Shown: piece by piece, positions 18,149 through 28,856 of the stretch | Layout of the letters: every line of letters begins with the position of its first letter | Position numbering within the stretch: the stretch's first letter is position 1 | Assembly (NCBI RefSeq): GCF_001422405.1 | Contig: NZ_LMMV01000001.1 | Location: 125,275 to 189,274, forward strand | Reading direction: 5' to 3' | DNA length: 64,000 bases | Source of the DNA: Pseudorhodoferax sp. Leaf267 | GTDB lineage: Bacteria; Pseudomonadota; Gammaproteobacteria; Burkholderiales; Burkholderiaceae_C | Notes under the pieces: model-generated | Seen by the model: only the letters and a program-made list of their open reading frames with translations | What the model was told of the DNA's origin: nothing | Databases searched by the model: none | Translations under genes and position numbers: made by a program

Positions 18149-19675
18149 ATGACGAATCCACGACTGGCACTGACCCACATCACCAAGCGCTACCCCTCCG
18201 TGGTGGCCAACAGCGACGTCTCGCTGACGGTGATGCCGGGCGAGACCCACGCCGTATTGGGCGAGAACGGCGCCGGCAAGTCCACGCTGATGAAGATCAT
18301 CTACGGCTCGGTGAAGCCGGACGAAGGCACGGTGCGTTTCGACGGGCAGGAGGTCCACATCCGCAACCCACAGGAGGCGCGCGCGTTGGGCATCAGCATG
18401 GTGTTCCAGCACTTCAGCCTGTTCGACACGCTGACCGTGGCCGAGAACGTATGGCTGGGCCTGGACAAGAGCCTGGCGCTGGCCGAGGTCACGCGGCGCA
18501 TCAGGGCCAAGGCCGGCGAGTATGGGCTGGACATCGACCCCACGCGGCCCGTGCACACGCTGTCGGTGGGCGAGATGCAGCGCGTGGAGATCATCCGCGC
18601 GCTGCTGACCAACCCCAAGCTCCTGATCCTGGACGAGCCGACCTCGGTGCTGACGCCGCAGGCCGTGGAGAAGCTGTTCGTGGTGCTCAAGAAGCTGGCC
18701 TCCGAGGGTTGCAGCATCCTGTACATCAGCCACAAGCTGCACGAGATCCGCGAGCTGTGCACGGCCTGCACCGTGCTGCGCGGCGGCAAGCTCACGGGCG
18801 TGTGCAACCCGCAGAACGAGAGCAACGCCTCGCTGAGCCGCTTGATGATCGGCGCCGAGCCGCCCGCGCTGCAGCACCGCGCCGTGCAGGCCGGGGCCAC
18901 GGTGCTGCAGGTGCAGGGCCTGACGCTGCCGCGCGAGGACCAGTTCGGCGTGGACCTGGACGGCATCAGCCTGGACGTACGGGCCGGCGAGGTGGTCGGC
19001 ATCGCCGGCGTGTCGGGCAACGGGCAGCGCGAGCTGCTCTACGCGCTGTCGGGCGAGGACTGCCGCGCCGCGCCGGCCATGGTGCGCATCTTCGGGCAGG
19101 ACGCCGCGCGGCTGCGCCCGGCCAGGCGGCGTGCGCTGGGCATGCATTTCGTGCCCGAGGAGCGGCTGGGCCGCGGCGCCGTGCCCACGCTGAGCCTGGC
19201 GCACAACCTGTTGCTCACGCGCAGCGACGCCATCGGCAAGAGCGGCTGGATCAAGGTGCGCCAGCTGTCGCAGCAGGCCGGCGAGATCATCGCGCGCTAC
19301 AAGGTCAAGGCCGGCGGGCCGCAGTCAGCGGCCAAGTCGTTGTCGGGCGGCAACCTGCAGAAGTTCATCGTCGGCCGCGAGATCGACGCCAAGCCCAAGT
19401 TGCTCATCGTCTCGCAGCCCACCTGGGGCGTGGACGTGGGCGCCGCGGCGCAGATCCGTGGCGCCATCCTCGCGCTGCGCGATGCGGGCTGCGCGGTGCT
19501 GGTGGTCAGTGAGGAGCTGGACGAATTGTTCGAGATCAGCGATCGGCTGTACGTGATCGCCAAGGGGCGCTTGTCGCCCTCCGTCGCGCGCGCGCAGGCC
19601 ACGGTGCCGCAGATCGGCGAATGGATGTCGGGGCTGTGGACGCATGCCGGTGAGGTGCAGCATGCTGAAGCTTGA
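18149..19675 (+). CDS. Purine/nucleoside ABC importer ATPase (double NBD)
   Basis: The 508-residue protein holds two ABC ATPase domains in one chain, as in sugar and nucleoside importers (NupA/YufO type). The first has GENGAGKST, signature LSVGEMQR and Walker B LLILDEPTSVLT. In the second the Walker A is degenerate (GVSGNGQREL), while LSGGNLQKF and the following segment are kept; Walker B ends in SQP rather than DEP, as is usual for the non-catalytic half. ATG at 18149 matches the family N-terminus; an in-frame GTG at 18134 is the alternative. It starts the operon with two permeases (14-base overlap with the first) and a BMP-type binding protein. Confidence 0.9.
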   Translation: MTNPRLALTHITKRYPSVVANSDVSLTVMPGETHAVLGENGAGKSTLMKIIYGSVKPDEGTVRFDGQEVHIRNPQEARALGISMVFQHFSLFDTLTVAENVWLGLDKSLALAEVTRRIRAKAGEYGLDIDPTRPVHTLSVGEMQRVEIIRALLTNPKLLILDEPTSVLTPQAVEKLFVVLKKLASEGCSILYISHKLHEIRELCTACTVLRGGKLTGVCNPQNESNASLSRLMIGAEPPALQHRAVQAGATVLQVQGLTLPREDQFGVDLDGISLDVRAGEVVGIAGVSGNGQRELLYALSGEDCRAAPAMVRIFGQDAARLRPARRRALGMHFVPEERLGRGAVPTLSLAHNLLLTRSDAIGKSGWIKVRQLSQQAGEIIARYKVKAGGPQSAAKSLSGGNLQKFIVGREIDAKPKLLIVSQPTWGVDVGAAAQIRGAILALRDAGCAVLVVSEELDELFEISDRLYVIAKGRLSPSVARAQATVPQIGEWMSGLWTHAGEVQHAEA

Positions 19676-20732
19676 GGCACGCCCCGAGCCGTCGAAATTC
19701 TGGAGCTACGGCTCGCCGCTGCTGGCGCTGGCCATCACGGTGCTGATCGGCACGGCGCTGTTCGTGGCGCTGGGCAAGGACCCGCTGCGCGGCCTGGGCG
19801 TGTTCTTCTGGGAGCCGCTGCGCGCCACCTATGCGCTGGGCGAGCTCATGGTCAAGGCCACGCCGCTGCTCATCATCGCGCTGGGGCTGGCCGTGTGCTT
19901 CCGCTCCAACGTGTGGAACATCGGCGCCGAGGGCCAGTTCGTGATCGGCGCCATCTGCGCAGGCGGTGTCGCGCTGATGGCCGGCAAGGGCACGGGCGGC
20001 TGGATCGTCGTGCCCATTCTCATGGCCGGCATCCTGGGCGGCATGCTCTGGGCCGGCATCGTGGCGCTGCTGCGCGACCGCTTCAATGCCAGCGAGATCC
20101 TGGTCAGCCTGATGCTGGTCTACGTGGCGGTCCAGCTGCTGGGCTACCTCGTGCAGGGGCCGTGGAAGGACCCGGGCGGCTACAACTTTCCGCAGAGCAA
20201 GACCTTCAAGGCGGTGACGCAGATCCCGCGGCTCATGAAGGGTTCGCGCATGAGCATCGGGCTCTTGATCGCACTGGTGGGCGCGGGTGCGCTGTGGATC
20301 TTCCTGTTCCGCACGCGGGCCGGGTTCGCGCAGCAGGTCGGCGGGCTGGCACCAGCGGCGGCGCGCTATGCCGGCTTCTCGTCGCGCCGCGCGCTGTGGA
20401 TCGCGCTGCTCACCTCCGGCGGCGCGGCCGGCCTGGCCGGGGCGCTGGAGGTGGCGGGCCCGATCGGCCAGCTCACGCCCTATGTGCCGGCCGGCTACGG
20501 CTTCGCGGCCATCATCGTGGCCTTCGTCGGGCGGCTGCACCCCGTCGGCATGATCTTCTCGGCCATCCTCATGAGCATGTTCTACATCGGTGGCGAGCTG
20601 GCGCAGTCGCGCCTGGGCCTGCCCAAATCGCTGACCGGCGTGTTCCAGGGCCTGTTGCTGTTCACGCTGCTCGCCTGCGACACGCTGATCGCCTACCGCG
20701 TGCGCTTCACGGGTCTGCGGAGGGCTGCGTGA
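19662..20732 (+). CDS. Purine/nucleoside ABC importer permease 1
   Basis: This 356-residue, mostly hydrophobic permease of the BPD_transp_2 type (YufP/NupB-like) has about eight to ten membrane spans. It shows the family segment NVWNIGAEGQFVIGAI and a C-terminal GYGFAAIIVAFVGRLHP. ATG at 19662 lies inside the end of the ATPase gene (14-base overlap) and begins MLKLEARPEPS. It would pair with the next permease to form the channel. Confidence 0.92.
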   Translation: MLKLEARPEPSKFWSYGSPLLALAITVLIGTALFVALGKDPLRGLGVFFWEPLRATYALGELMVKATPLLIIALGLAVCFRSNVWNIGAEGQFVIGAICAGGVALMAGKGTGGWIVVPILMAGILGGMLWAGIVALLRDRFNASEILVSLMLVYVAVQLLGYLVQGPWKDPGGYNFPQSKTFKAVTQIPRLMKGSRMSIGLLIALVGAGALWIFLFRTRAGFAQQVGGLAPAAARYAGFSSRRALWIALLTSGGAAGLAGALEVAGPIGQLTPYVPAGYGFAAIIVAFVGRLHPVGMIFSAILMSMFYIGGELAQSRLGLPKSLTGVFQGLLLFTLLACDTLIAYRVRFTGLRRAA

Positions 20733-21652
20733 TGGACGCCTACGCACTCCTGCTGGCCGCCACGCTCAACGCCGGCACCGTGCTGGCGCTGGCGGCACTC
20801 GGCCTGCTCATCAACGAGAAGGCCGGCATCATCAACCTGGGGGCCGAGGGCATGATGCTGTGCGCGGCGATCGCCGGCTTCGCGGCCGCCGTGCACAGCG
20901 GCAGTACCTGGGTGGGCTTTGCGGCCGGGATGGCGGCCGGGGCCGCACTGGCCGGCGCATTCGGCGTGCTGGTGATCTGGTTCAACACCAACCAGTACGC
21001 GACCGGCCTGGCGCTCTCCCTGTTCGGCACGGGCTTCTCGGCCTTCGTCGGCGTGTCGTACGTGCAGGAGAAGCTGCCTTCGGCGCCGCGCTACGCGATC
21101 CCGTTGCTGAGCGACATCCCCTGGTTCGGCCCGGCGCTGTTTCGCCACCACCCCATGGTCTACCTGGCGATGCTGTTCACGGGCGCGCTGATCTGGTTCC
21201 TGATGCGCACGCGCACCGGGCTGGTGCTGCGCTCGGTGGGCGAGTCGCCCGAGTCGGCGCACGCGCTGGGCTACCCGGTGCGGCGCATCCGCTTCCTGGC
21301 CGTGCTGGCCGGCGGCGCGCTGTGCGGCCTGGCGGGCAGCTACCTGTCGGTGGTCTACACGCCGCTGTGGGTCGAGGGCATGGTGGCCGGCAACGGCTGG
21401 ATCGCGCTGGCGCTGACCACCTTCGCCACCTGGCGGCCGGCGCGCGTGCTGCTGGGCGCCTACCTGTTCGGCGGGGTCGGGCAGCTGGGCTTTTTCCTGC
21501 AGAGCCAGGGCGTGCAGGTGCCCAGCCAGTTCCTGTCGATGCTGCAGTACCTGGCGCCCGTGGTGGTGCTGGCCATCATCTCGCGCAACCCCGCGTGGAT
21601 CCGGGCGAACATGCCCAACTCCATCGGAAAGCCGTTTTACCCAGGCTCATAA
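20732..21652 (+). CDS. Purine/nucleoside ABC importer permease 2
   Basis: The 306-residue permease is the second BPD_transp_2 subunit (YufQ/NupC-like). It has the segment INEKAGIINLGAEGMML near residue 28 and GMVAGNGWIALALTTFATW near the C-terminus. ATG shares its A with the TGA of permease 1 (TGATG), so translation is coupled. About eight membrane spans are expected. Confidence 0.92.
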   Translation: MDAYALLLAATLNAGTVLALAALGLLINEKAGIINLGAEGMMLCAAIAGFAAAVHSGSTWVGFAAGMAAGAALAGAFGVLVIWFNTNQYATGLALSLFGTGFSAFVGVSYVQEKLPSAPRYAIPLLSDIPWFGPALFRHHPMVYLAMLFTGALIWFLMRTRTGLVLRSVGESPESAHALGYPVRRIRFLAVLAGGALCGLAGSYLSVVYTPLWVEGMVAGNGWIALALTTFATWRPARVLLGAYLFGGVGQLGFFLQSQGVQVPSQFLSMLQYLAPVVVLAIISRNPAWIRANMPNSIGKPFYPGS

Positions 21653-21653
21653 T
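21648..21653 (+). promoter_or_regulatory. Possible internal -10 box before the BMP lipoprotein
   Basis: CATAAT lies at the very end of the permease gene, 38 bases before the ATG at 21691. It could give extra transcription of the binding protein, which is often needed in excess over its membrane partners. The -35 region is weak, so this is only a candidate. Confidence 0.25.
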
Positions 21654-21690
21654 CCGGGCCGCCTTTTCGCTTGTAACGCTAGGAGATTTC

Positions 21691-22842
21691 ATGACCGACC
21701 AGAAGAAACGTTCGATGTTGAGAGTGGCCGCACTGAGCGCCATCGCGGCCGCCGCGCTCGTGGCCTGCGGCAAGAAGGAAGAGCCCGCACCCACGGCCGC
21801 GGCGCCCGCTGCAGCCCCGGCGCCGGCCAAGGCCGAGCCGCTCAAGATCGCGTTCGCCTATGTCGGCCCGGTCGGCGATGGCGGCTGGACCTTCGCGCAC
21901 GACAACGCGCGCAAGGCGCTGGAGAAGGAATACGGCGACAAGATCGTCACCAGCTTCGTCGAGAAGGTGCCCGAGTCGGCCGACGCCGAGCGCGTGTTCC
22001 GCGATCTCGTGGGCCAGGGCAACAAGCTGATCTTCGGTACCACCTTCGGCTACATGGAGCCCATGCTCAAGGTCGCGCCCGATGCGGCCGACGTGAAGTT
22101 CGAGCACGCCACTGGCTACAAGACGGCGCCCAACCTGCGCACCTACGACAGCCGCACCTACGAGGGCGCCTACATGGCCGGCGTGATCGCCGGTGCCATG
22201 ACCAAGAGCAACACGCTGGGTGTGGTGGCGTCCATTCCAATTCCCGAAGTGGTGCGCAACATCAACAGCTTCACGCTGGGCGCGCAGTCGGTGAACCCCA
22301 AGGTCACGACCAAAGTGGTCTGGGTCAACGAGTGGTTCAACCCGCCCAAGGAAACCGAGGCCGCCACCGCGCTCATCAACGGCGGCGCCGACGTGCTGAT
22401 GCAGAACACCGATTCGGCCGCTGTGCTCAAGACCGCGCAGGACAAGGGCAAGCGCGCCTTCGGCTGGGACTCCGACATGACGGCCTACGGCCCGCAGGCC
22501 CACCTGGGCTCGGCCATCATCAACTGGGCGCCGTACTACATCAAGGCCACCAAGGACGCGCTGGAAGGCACCTGGTCCACGGGCGGCGTGTGGTGGGGCG
22601 TGAAGGAAGGCGCCATCGACATGGTGTCCATCGCCGACGACGTGCCGGCCGAGATCAAGACCAAGATCGCTGACATCAAGAAGGGCCTGACCGATGGCAG
22701 CTTCTCGATCTGGAAGGGCCCGATCATGGACAACGCGGGCACGGAGGTCGTGGCCAAGGACGCCGTTGCCGACGACAAGTTCCTGTCGGGCGTGAAGTTC
22801 TACGTCAAGGGCGTGGAAGGCAAGGTGCCGGGCGACAAGTAA
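21691..22842 (+). CDS. BMP-family purine/nucleoside-binding lipoprotein
   Basis: The 383-residue protein has a lipobox ALVAC (Cys26), an Ala/Pro linker and a BMP/PnrA-type binding domain (LKIAFAYVGPVGDGGWTFAHD). The family binds purine nucleosides or bases. Typical segments are FGTTFGYMEP and IPIPEVVRNINSF. AGGAG precedes the ATG at 21691. It completes the ABC importer with the three upstream genes and is followed by a UUCG-capped hairpin. Confidence 0.92.
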   Translation: MTDQKKRSMLRVAALSAIAAAALVACGKKEEPAPTAAAPAAAPAPAKAEPLKIAFAYVGPVGDGGWTFAHDNARKALEKEYGDKIVTSFVEKVPESADAERVFRDLVGQGNKLIFGTTFGYMEPMLKVAPDAADVKFEHATGYKTAPNLRTYDSRTYEGAYMAGVIAGAMTKSNTLGVVASIPIPEVVRNINSFTLGAQSVNPKVTTKVVWVNEWFNPPKETEAATALINGGADVLMQNTDSAAVLKTAQDKGKRAFGWDSDMTAYGPQAHLGSAIINWAPYYIKATKDALEGTWSTGGVWWGVKEGAIDMVSIADDVPAEIKTKIADIKKGLTDGSFSIWKGPIMDNAGTEVVAKDAVADDKFLSGVKFYVKGVEGKVPGDK

Positions 22843-22862
22843 GCCGGGCGCTGCGCCTGTAT

Positions 22863-22886
22863 GACGGCCGCCTTCGGGCGGCCGTC
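22863..22886 (+). terminator. UUCG-capped hairpin ending the ABC importer operon
   Basis: GACGGCCGCC (22863-22872) pairs with GGCGGCCGTC (22877-22886) around a TTCG tetraloop, 20 bases after the binding-protein stop. The stem is perfect, but no T-run follows. The rest of the gap 22843-23146 shows nothing I can name; it should include the promoter of the adenine deaminase. Confidence 0.6.
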
Positions 22887-23137
22887 TGCGTGGTGCAACC
22901 TCGCTGCGCGTGCTGCACGTGCGGCCGACAGGCTGACCACCAACGCCGTGGCGCTGCTGCAGTGCGAAGAGGAGCAGGCCGGGCGTGCGCCCCGATTTTC
23001 TTGCCGGAGCCCAGGCCGAAGCCAATGGGTGGACACTGCTGTCGCGCGACGCCACACGGTAAAAGCGTCATTTCGCGCAAGCCGAGCTGATCAGCCCTGC
23101 GCGAGGCGTGCCGCCGGGAAGCGAGCACATTGAGTAG

Positions 23138-24196
<1,059 letters not shown>

Positions 24197-24351
24197 GCCC
24201 CGTTCGCAGGCGCCGCCTGCCGGCGCAGATCAGGGCGACGCGGCCGACACCGGCTTGACGCTGCGCGCATGAAGCCGCCGCTTTGGGGGCGGTGGCGCTG
24301 CTTCGTGGACAATACCCACCCCCCTGTTCCCCGTCCCTTGAGGACACCATC

Positions 24352-25521
24352 ATGAAGAGCGTCACTTCTAAAATACGCAGCAGCGGCCTCGGCCGCGCTT
24401 TCATTTCTGCCGACCGCTGCACGGCACCACCCCCCTTTGGCCCCACGCTCACGCGCCGGCATCTGCTCGGCGCCGCGGCGCTGTGCGGCCTGCCCGGCAT
24501 GGCTTCGGCGCGCGATGCCTTGAAGATCGGCTTCGTCTACGTGGCGCCGCTGACCGACGCGGGCTGGGTGCGCCAGCACGAGGAAGGCCGCAAGGCCGTG
24601 CAGGCCGCGCTGGGCGACGGCGTGCAGACCCGCTACGTGGAGAACGTGGCCGAGGGCCCGGACGCCGAGCGCGTGATCCGCGAGCTGGCGCAGCAGGGCT
24701 GCGGCCTGATCTTCACGCCCAGCTTCGGCTACATGGAGCCCACGCTCAAGGTCGCACGCGACTTTCCCGAGGTGCGCTTCGAATCCATCACCGGCTACAA
24801 GACGGCGGTCAATGTGGCCACGGCCAATGCGCGGTACTACGAAGGCCGCTACCTGGCCGGCGTGGCGGCCGGCCGCATGAGCAAAACCGGCGTGGCCGGC
24901 TACGTGGCGGGCTTTCCGATCCCCGAAGTGCTGCAAGGCATCAACGCCTTCACGCTGGGCATGCGCTCCGTGGCGCCCGACGCACGCGTCAAGCTGATCT
25001 GGCTGCAGGCCTGGTTCGACCCGCCGCGCGAGCGCGACGCGGCCATGACGCTGATGAACCAGGATGCCGATGTCATGGCCTTCCACACCGGCTCCGGCGC
25101 CGTGATGGCAGCGGCGCAGGAGCGCGGCAAGCTGGCCATCGCCTACCACTCCGACATGCGCAAGATCGGCGCCGACGCGCAGCTCGTTGCCGTGCGGCAC
25201 GAGTGGGGCGACTACTACACGCGGCGTGCCCGTGCCGCGCTGGACGGCACCTGGAAGAGCGAGACGCTGTGGGGTGGCGTGCGCGAGGGCATGATCCGCG
25301 TCGGCGACTTCGGCACGCGCGTGCCCAAGGCTGTGCAGGACGAGGTGCGGGCGCGGCAACGCGACATCGCCGCCGGCAAGCTGCACCCGTTCCGCGCCGC
25401 ATCCGCGGTGCGCGACAACCTGGGCAAGGTGGTCATCGAAGCCGGTCGCACGCTGGCCGACCCGCAGATCCTGGCCATGGACTGGCTGGCCGAGGGCGTG
25501 GCCGGCGGCCAGCCGCGCTGA
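24352..25521 (+). CDS. Second BMP-family binding protein with a Tat-like signal
   Basis: This 389-residue paralogue of the lipoprotein at 21691-22842 shares the BMP fold ([46 protein letters not shown]). Its N-terminus is different. A long polar lead of about 33 residues precedes [16 protein letters not shown], a twin-arginine-like signal, and there is no lipobox. ATG at 24352 has GAGGA upstream. It likely feeds the upstream ATPase/permease pair with another purine-like ligand. The ligand and use of Tat are inference. Confidence 0.85.
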   Translation: MKSVTSKIRSSGLGRAFISADRCTAPPPFGPTLTRRHLLGAAALCGLPGMASARDALKIGFVYVAPLTDAGWVRQHEEGRKAVQAALGDGVQTRYVENVAEGPDAERVIRELAQQGCGLIFTPSFGYMEPTLKVARDFPEVRFESITGYKTAVNVATANARYYEGRYLAGVAAGRMSKTGVAGYVAGFPIPEVLQGINAFTLGMRSVAPDARVKLIWLQAWFDPPRERDAAMTLMNQDADVMAFHTGSGAVMAAAQERGKLAIAYHSDMRKIGADAQLVAVRHEWGDYYTRRARAALDGTWKSETLWGGVREGMIRVGDFGTRVPKAVQDEVRARQRDIAAGKLHPFRAASAVRDNLGKVVIEAGRTLADPQILAMDWLAEGVAGGQPR

Positions 25522-25528
25522 GCCTGCC

Positions 25529-25534
25529 TACAAT
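25529..25534 (+). promoter_or_regulatory. dcd: Candidate -10 box of dcd
   Basis: TACAAT stands 28 bases before the dcd ATG in the short gap after the second BMP gene. It matches five of six consensus positions. No good -35 is seen. Confidence 0.35.
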
Positions 25535-25561
25535 CGCGGCCCCTGTCCCAGAGCCTTCACC

Positions 25562-26128
25562 ATGACGATCAAGAGCGACAAATGGATCCGACGCATGGCC
25601 GAGCAGCACGGCATGATCGAGCCGTTCGAGCCGGCCCAGGTGCGTCAGCAAGATGGCCACAAGATCATCAGCTACGGCACCAGCAGCTACGGCTACGACA
25701 TCCGCTGCGCGCCGGAATTCAAGGTCTTCACGAACATCCACAGCACGGTGGTCGACCCCAAGCACTTCGACGAGAAGAGCTTCGTGGACTTCCATGGGGA
25801 CAGTTGCATCATCCCGCCCAACAGCTTTGCGCTGGCGCGCACGGTGGAGTACTTCCGCATTCCGCGCAACGTGTTGACCATCTGCCTGGGCAAGAGCACC
25901 TACGCGCGCTGCGGCATCATCGTCAACGTGACACCGTTCGAGCCCGAATGGGAGGGCTATGTGACGCTGGAGTTCTCCAACACCACGCCACTGCCGGCCA
26001 AGATCTATGCGGGCGAGGGCTGCGCCCAGGTGCTGTTCTTCGAGAGCGACGAGGTCTGCGAGGTCAGCTACAAAGACCGCGGCGGCAAGTATCAGGGCCA
26101 GGTCGGCGTCACGCTGCCCAAGGCCTGA
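25562..26128 (+). CDS. dcd: dCTP deaminase
   Basis: Dcd deaminates dCTP to dUTP, the main source of dUMP for thymidylate synthesis in many proteobacteria. The 188-residue sequence shows family segments [27 protein letters not shown] and the catalytic-Glu stretch [20 protein letters not shown]. Length equals the family norm. The TGA abuts, with no gap, the stop of the convergent cyclase gene (TGATCA at 26126-26131). Confidence 0.97.
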   Translation: MTIKSDKWIRRMAEQHGMIEPFEPAQVRQQDGHKIISYGTSSYGYDIRCAPEFKVFTNIHSTVVDPKHFDEKSFVDFHGDSCIIPPNSFALARTVEYFRIPRNVLTICLGKSTYARCGIIVNVTPFEPEWEGYVTLEFSNTTPLPAKIYAGEGCAQVLFFESDEVCEVSYKDRGGKYQGQVGVTLPKA

Positions 26129-27337
26129 TCAGGGCGCAACCTTCAGCGCATCCAGCGCGGCCTGCAGGTCCTGCACCGCACGCGCGCGTGTCTCGTCGGT
26201 CAGGCGGCTCGGATCCAGCGTGAGCTGCAGGCCCGCGTAGTTCTGGTGGATGCCGGGCCGCTGGTCCGGTTCGTCGGGGTGGATGCCCTGCAGCGCGAAG
26301 CAGCGCACGTCGCGCGATACGCCCTTGGCGGCCAGTGGCTCGCGCTCCTCGGCTTCGAACTCTTCCTTGACCAGGGCATAGGTCTCGTAGGACATGACCA
26401 CGCCGTCGGGCAAGCCGTTCTGCTCCAGCCGCGCGGCGATGTTCACCTCGCTGCCGATGATGGTGTAGTCCATGCGCTGCTCGCTGCCGAAGTTGCCCAC
26501 GTGGCAAAAGCCCGTGTTGATGCCGATGCGCACCTGGAACGGCTGGCGATAGCCCTTGTCGCGCCAGGCGGCCTGCAGCTCGCGCATGCGGCGCTGCATG
26601 GCGACCGCCATGCGCACGCACTGGCGCGCGTCTTCCTCGACGCCGCGGGTCTCCGGGTCGCCGAAGAAGATCACGATGGCATCGCCGATGAACTTGTCGA
26701 TGGTCGCGCCGTGCTCGAGCGCGATCTTGGACATCTCGGAGAAGTAGTTGTTCAGGAAGTACGTCAGGTCTTCGGGCTGCATGCGCTCGGCGTTGCGCGT
26801 GAAGTCCTTGATGTCGGAGAAGAAGATCGTGAGCTTCTTGCGCACGGCCGAGATCGACACGTCCTGCGCGCCTTCGAAGATCGACTTGTAAATCTGCGGC
26901 GACAGGTAGCGCGACAGCTTGTCCGACAGGGAGTGCAGCATGCGCGTGCGTGTGCTGAGCGCGATGTGGTTATGCACGCGCGCCAGCAGGATGGGCGGGC
27001 TGATGGGCTTGGTGATGTAGTCCACGGCACCGAGCTCGAAGCCTTTTTCCTCGGAATGCTCGTCCGACATGGCGGTAAGGAAGATCACCGGGATGTTGCG
27101 CAGCGCCTCGTCGGCCTTGAGCCGGCGGCAGACCTCGTAGCCGTCGATCTCCGGCATCATGATGTCCAGCAGGATCAGGTCCGGCGGTGCATTGGCCGCC
27201 GTGGTCAAGGCCTTGGCGCCATGGTTGACGACCTTGACGCGGCAGGTGTCGCGCAGCAGCGCGGCCATCAGCGTGAGGTTGTCCGCCGTGTCGTCCACGA
27301 CCAGCACGGTGGGTTTGTCGGCGGGGGTCAGGTCCAT
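26129..27337 (-). CDS. Response regulator with class III adenylate/guanylate cyclase domain
   Basis: The 402-residue protein has a receiver domain (about 8-125; VLVVDDTADN, phospho-Asp in LILLDIMMPEIDGYE, Lys in ITKPISP). A helical linker follows, then a class III cyclase domain (about 170-350; IFFSDIKDFT, DKFIGDAIVIFFG, YTIIGSEVNIAARLE). Both metal-binding Asp and the Asn/Arg of the transition-state pair are present, so it should be active, probably making cAMP; cGMP is possible. ATG at 27337 has GGAG nine bases before. No partner kinase is adjacent. Phosphorylation would link signalling to cyclic-nucleotide output. Confidence 0.9.
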   Translation of the reverse strand: MDLTPADKPTVLVVDDTADNLTLMAALLRDTCRVKVVNHGAKALTTAANAPPDLILLDIMMPEIDGYEVCRRLKADEALRNIPVIFLTAMSDEHSEEKGFELGAVDYITKPISPPILLARVHNHIALSTRTRMLHSLSDKLSRYLSPQIYKSIFEGAQDVSISAVRKKLTIFFSDIKDFTRNAERMQPEDLTYFLNNYFSEMSKIALEHGATIDKFIGDAIVIFFGDPETRGVEEDARQCVRMAVAMQRRMRELQAAWRDKGYRQPFQVRIGINTGFCHVGNFGSEQRMDYTIIGSEVNIAARLEQNGLPDGVVMSYETYALVKEEFEAEEREPLAAKGVSRDVRCFALQGIHPDEPDQRPGIHQNYAGLQLTLDPSRLTDETRARAVQDLQAALDALKVAP

Positions 27338-27413
27338 GGCAGTGCTCCGGCGGCGCCTGCGGCGCGGTGGGACAACGACGTGCGCAACATCGTAACGGCT
27401 GGCTGCAGAGCCG

Positions 27414-27428
27414 GGTAGGTTTGTCCTA
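27414..27428. promoter_or_regulatory. Short inverted repeat in a divergent intergenic region
   Basis: GTAGG (27414-27418) and CCTAC (27424-27428) flank TTTGT in the gap between the cyclase gene and the divergent small membrane protein gene. It could be a regulator half-site pair. No further evidence. Confidence 0.25.
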
Positions 27429-27508
27429 CAGCACGACGCCGCGCTTGTCTGGCAGCCATCGCATTGTTGCGCGGTACGCTTGTGTGCACATCGCAAGGAG
27501 GCACCACC

Positions 27509-27724
27509 ATGTTCACCGCATCCGTTCCACCACGCAGCGCCATAGGCACCTGGGCTGTCATCGCGGGCGTACTCGCCATCGTGGCGTTGCTCTGGGTGTT
27601 TGGCGCAGTCGTGCAGGGCCAGGTCGAGCGCGCCCAGGCCCGTCTCTCGCAGCCTGCGCCGGTGCAGTCGGCCGTCGTGTCGGGCGAGGAAGACACGCGC
27701 CCCGTATCGGTTGCGTACCGCTGA
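27509..27724 (+). CDS. Small single-span membrane protein
   Basis: The 71-residue protein has one membrane helix (about 12-35; IGTWAVIAGVLAIVALLWVF) with a short polar N-terminus and a polar tail of Gln, Glu and Pro. The ATG at 27509 has a near-perfect AAGGAGG (27495-27501) at good spacing, which is the main evidence that it is real. I recognise no family. It precedes the zinc metallopeptidase gene by 81 bases. Confidence 0.65.
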   Translation: MFTASVPPRSAIGTWAVIAGVLAIVALLWVFGAVVQGQVERAQARLSQPAPVQSAVVSGEEDTRPVSVAYR

Positions 27725-27805
27725 TCGCGATCGCGCAGCGCATGGCCTGTTGTGCACCAGGGCCCGCGCTGTACCATCCCGGGCACCGCAAGGCAGGAGA
27801 ACGAT

Positions 27806-28684
27806 ATGCGCTGGGAAGGCAACCGCCAATCTGAGAACGTGGAAGACAGGCGTGGCCAGGGTGGCGGCGGTGGCGGAGGCATGCTGGGTGGGCGCAGCAT
27901 CGGCATCGGCACCATCGTGGTCGCGCTCGTCGGTGGTTGGGTATTGGGCATCAACCCGCTGACGCTTCTGGGCATGCTGAGCGGCGATGGCGGGCCGGTG
28001 GCCGTGCAGCAGCAGGGCCCTGCGCAGAAGCCGCCAGCGGACGACCAGATGGCCAAGTTTGTGTCGACCGTATTGGCGGACACCGAAGACGTCTGGCGCG
28101 GCCTGTTCAGCCAGGCCGGCGGCACGTACAAAGATCCGGCCCTGGTGTTGTTCCGTGGCCGCACCTCCACTGCCTGCGGCCAGGGCCAATCGGCCATGGG
28201 GCCTTTCTACTGCCCCGCGGACCAGAAGGTCTACATCGACCTGGGCTTCTACGAGACCTTGAAGAACCAGCTCGGCGCGCCGGGCGAGTTCGCGCAGGCT
28301 TATGTGATCGCGCACGAGGTCGGCCACCACGTGCAGAACCTTCTGGGCATCACGCGCAAGATGGACGAGATGCGCGGGCGCATGAGCCAGGCCCAGTACA
28401 ACGGCATGAGCGTCAAGCTGGAATTGCAGGCCGACTGCTTTGCCGGCATCTGGGCCAACAAGGCCCAGGCGGCGCGGCAGGTGCTGGAAAACGGCGACGT
28501 GGAGGCGGCCATGAATGCGGCCGCGAAGATCGGCGACGATGCCTTGCAGCGGGGCGGCGGCGGTGCCATCGTGCCCGAGAGCTTCACACATGGCAGCAGT
28601 GCGCAGCGCCAGCGCTGGTTCGCTACGGGCCTGAAGACGGGCAACGTCAAGGCCTGCGACACGTTCAGCGCCAATCAGCTGTGA
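27806..28684 (+). CDS. Membrane-anchored neutral zinc metallopeptidase (YpfJ family)
   Basis: The 292-residue protein begins with a polar Gly-rich segment, then a membrane helix at about 31-50. The family-typical stretch [18 protein letters not shown] and a zinc-binding HEVGHHVQ motif follow, with a later LQADCFAG that supplies the third ligand region. This matches the YpfJ/PF04228 family, whose substrate is not known. ATG at 27806 follows AGGCAGGAGA. Confidence 0.9.
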   Translation: MRWEGNRQSENVEDRRGQGGGGGGGMLGGRSIGIGTIVVALVGGWVLGINPLTLLGMLSGDGGPVAVQQQGPAQKPPADDQMAKFVSTVLADTEDVWRGLFSQAGGTYKDPALVLFRGRTSTACGQGQSAMGPFYCPADQKVYIDLGFYETLKNQLGAPGEFAQAYVIAHEVGHHVQNLLGITRKMDEMRGRMSQAQYNGMSVKLELQADCFAGIWANKAQAARQVLENGDVEAAMNAAAKIGDDALQRGGGGAIVPESFTHGSSAQRQRWFATGLKTGNVKACDTFSANQL

Positions 28685-28723
28685 GCGCAAGGGCGGCCCC
28701 GCGGCCGGCCCGCCCAACCTGGC

Positions 28724-28729
28724 TATAAT
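28724..28729 (+). promoter_or_regulatory. rpsO: Perfect -10 box of rpsO
   Basis: TATAAT lies 128 bases before the rpsO ATG, just after the metallopeptidase gene. The -35 region is poor. The resulting leader of about 120 bases is GC-rich and may fold; in enteric bacteria S15 represses its own mRNA by a leader structure, but I cannot show the same structure here. Confidence 0.55.
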
Positions 28730-28856
28730 CCCGGGGCTTTGCCCAGTGCAGGGCGCACGTTGGCGTCAGTTCCGGCAGCCAACGCAAGTGAAACCCGCCG
28801 GTGTTCTGCCGCGCCGCATCCGGCGCGCGCAGCGCACGGTCTACCCAGGAAATCAA

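Noticed and set aside
22861-23133. A 90-codon frame after the BMP lipoprotein
   Set aside because: Its start overlaps the UUCG hairpin and its residues are Arg/Ala-rich with no recognisable pattern.
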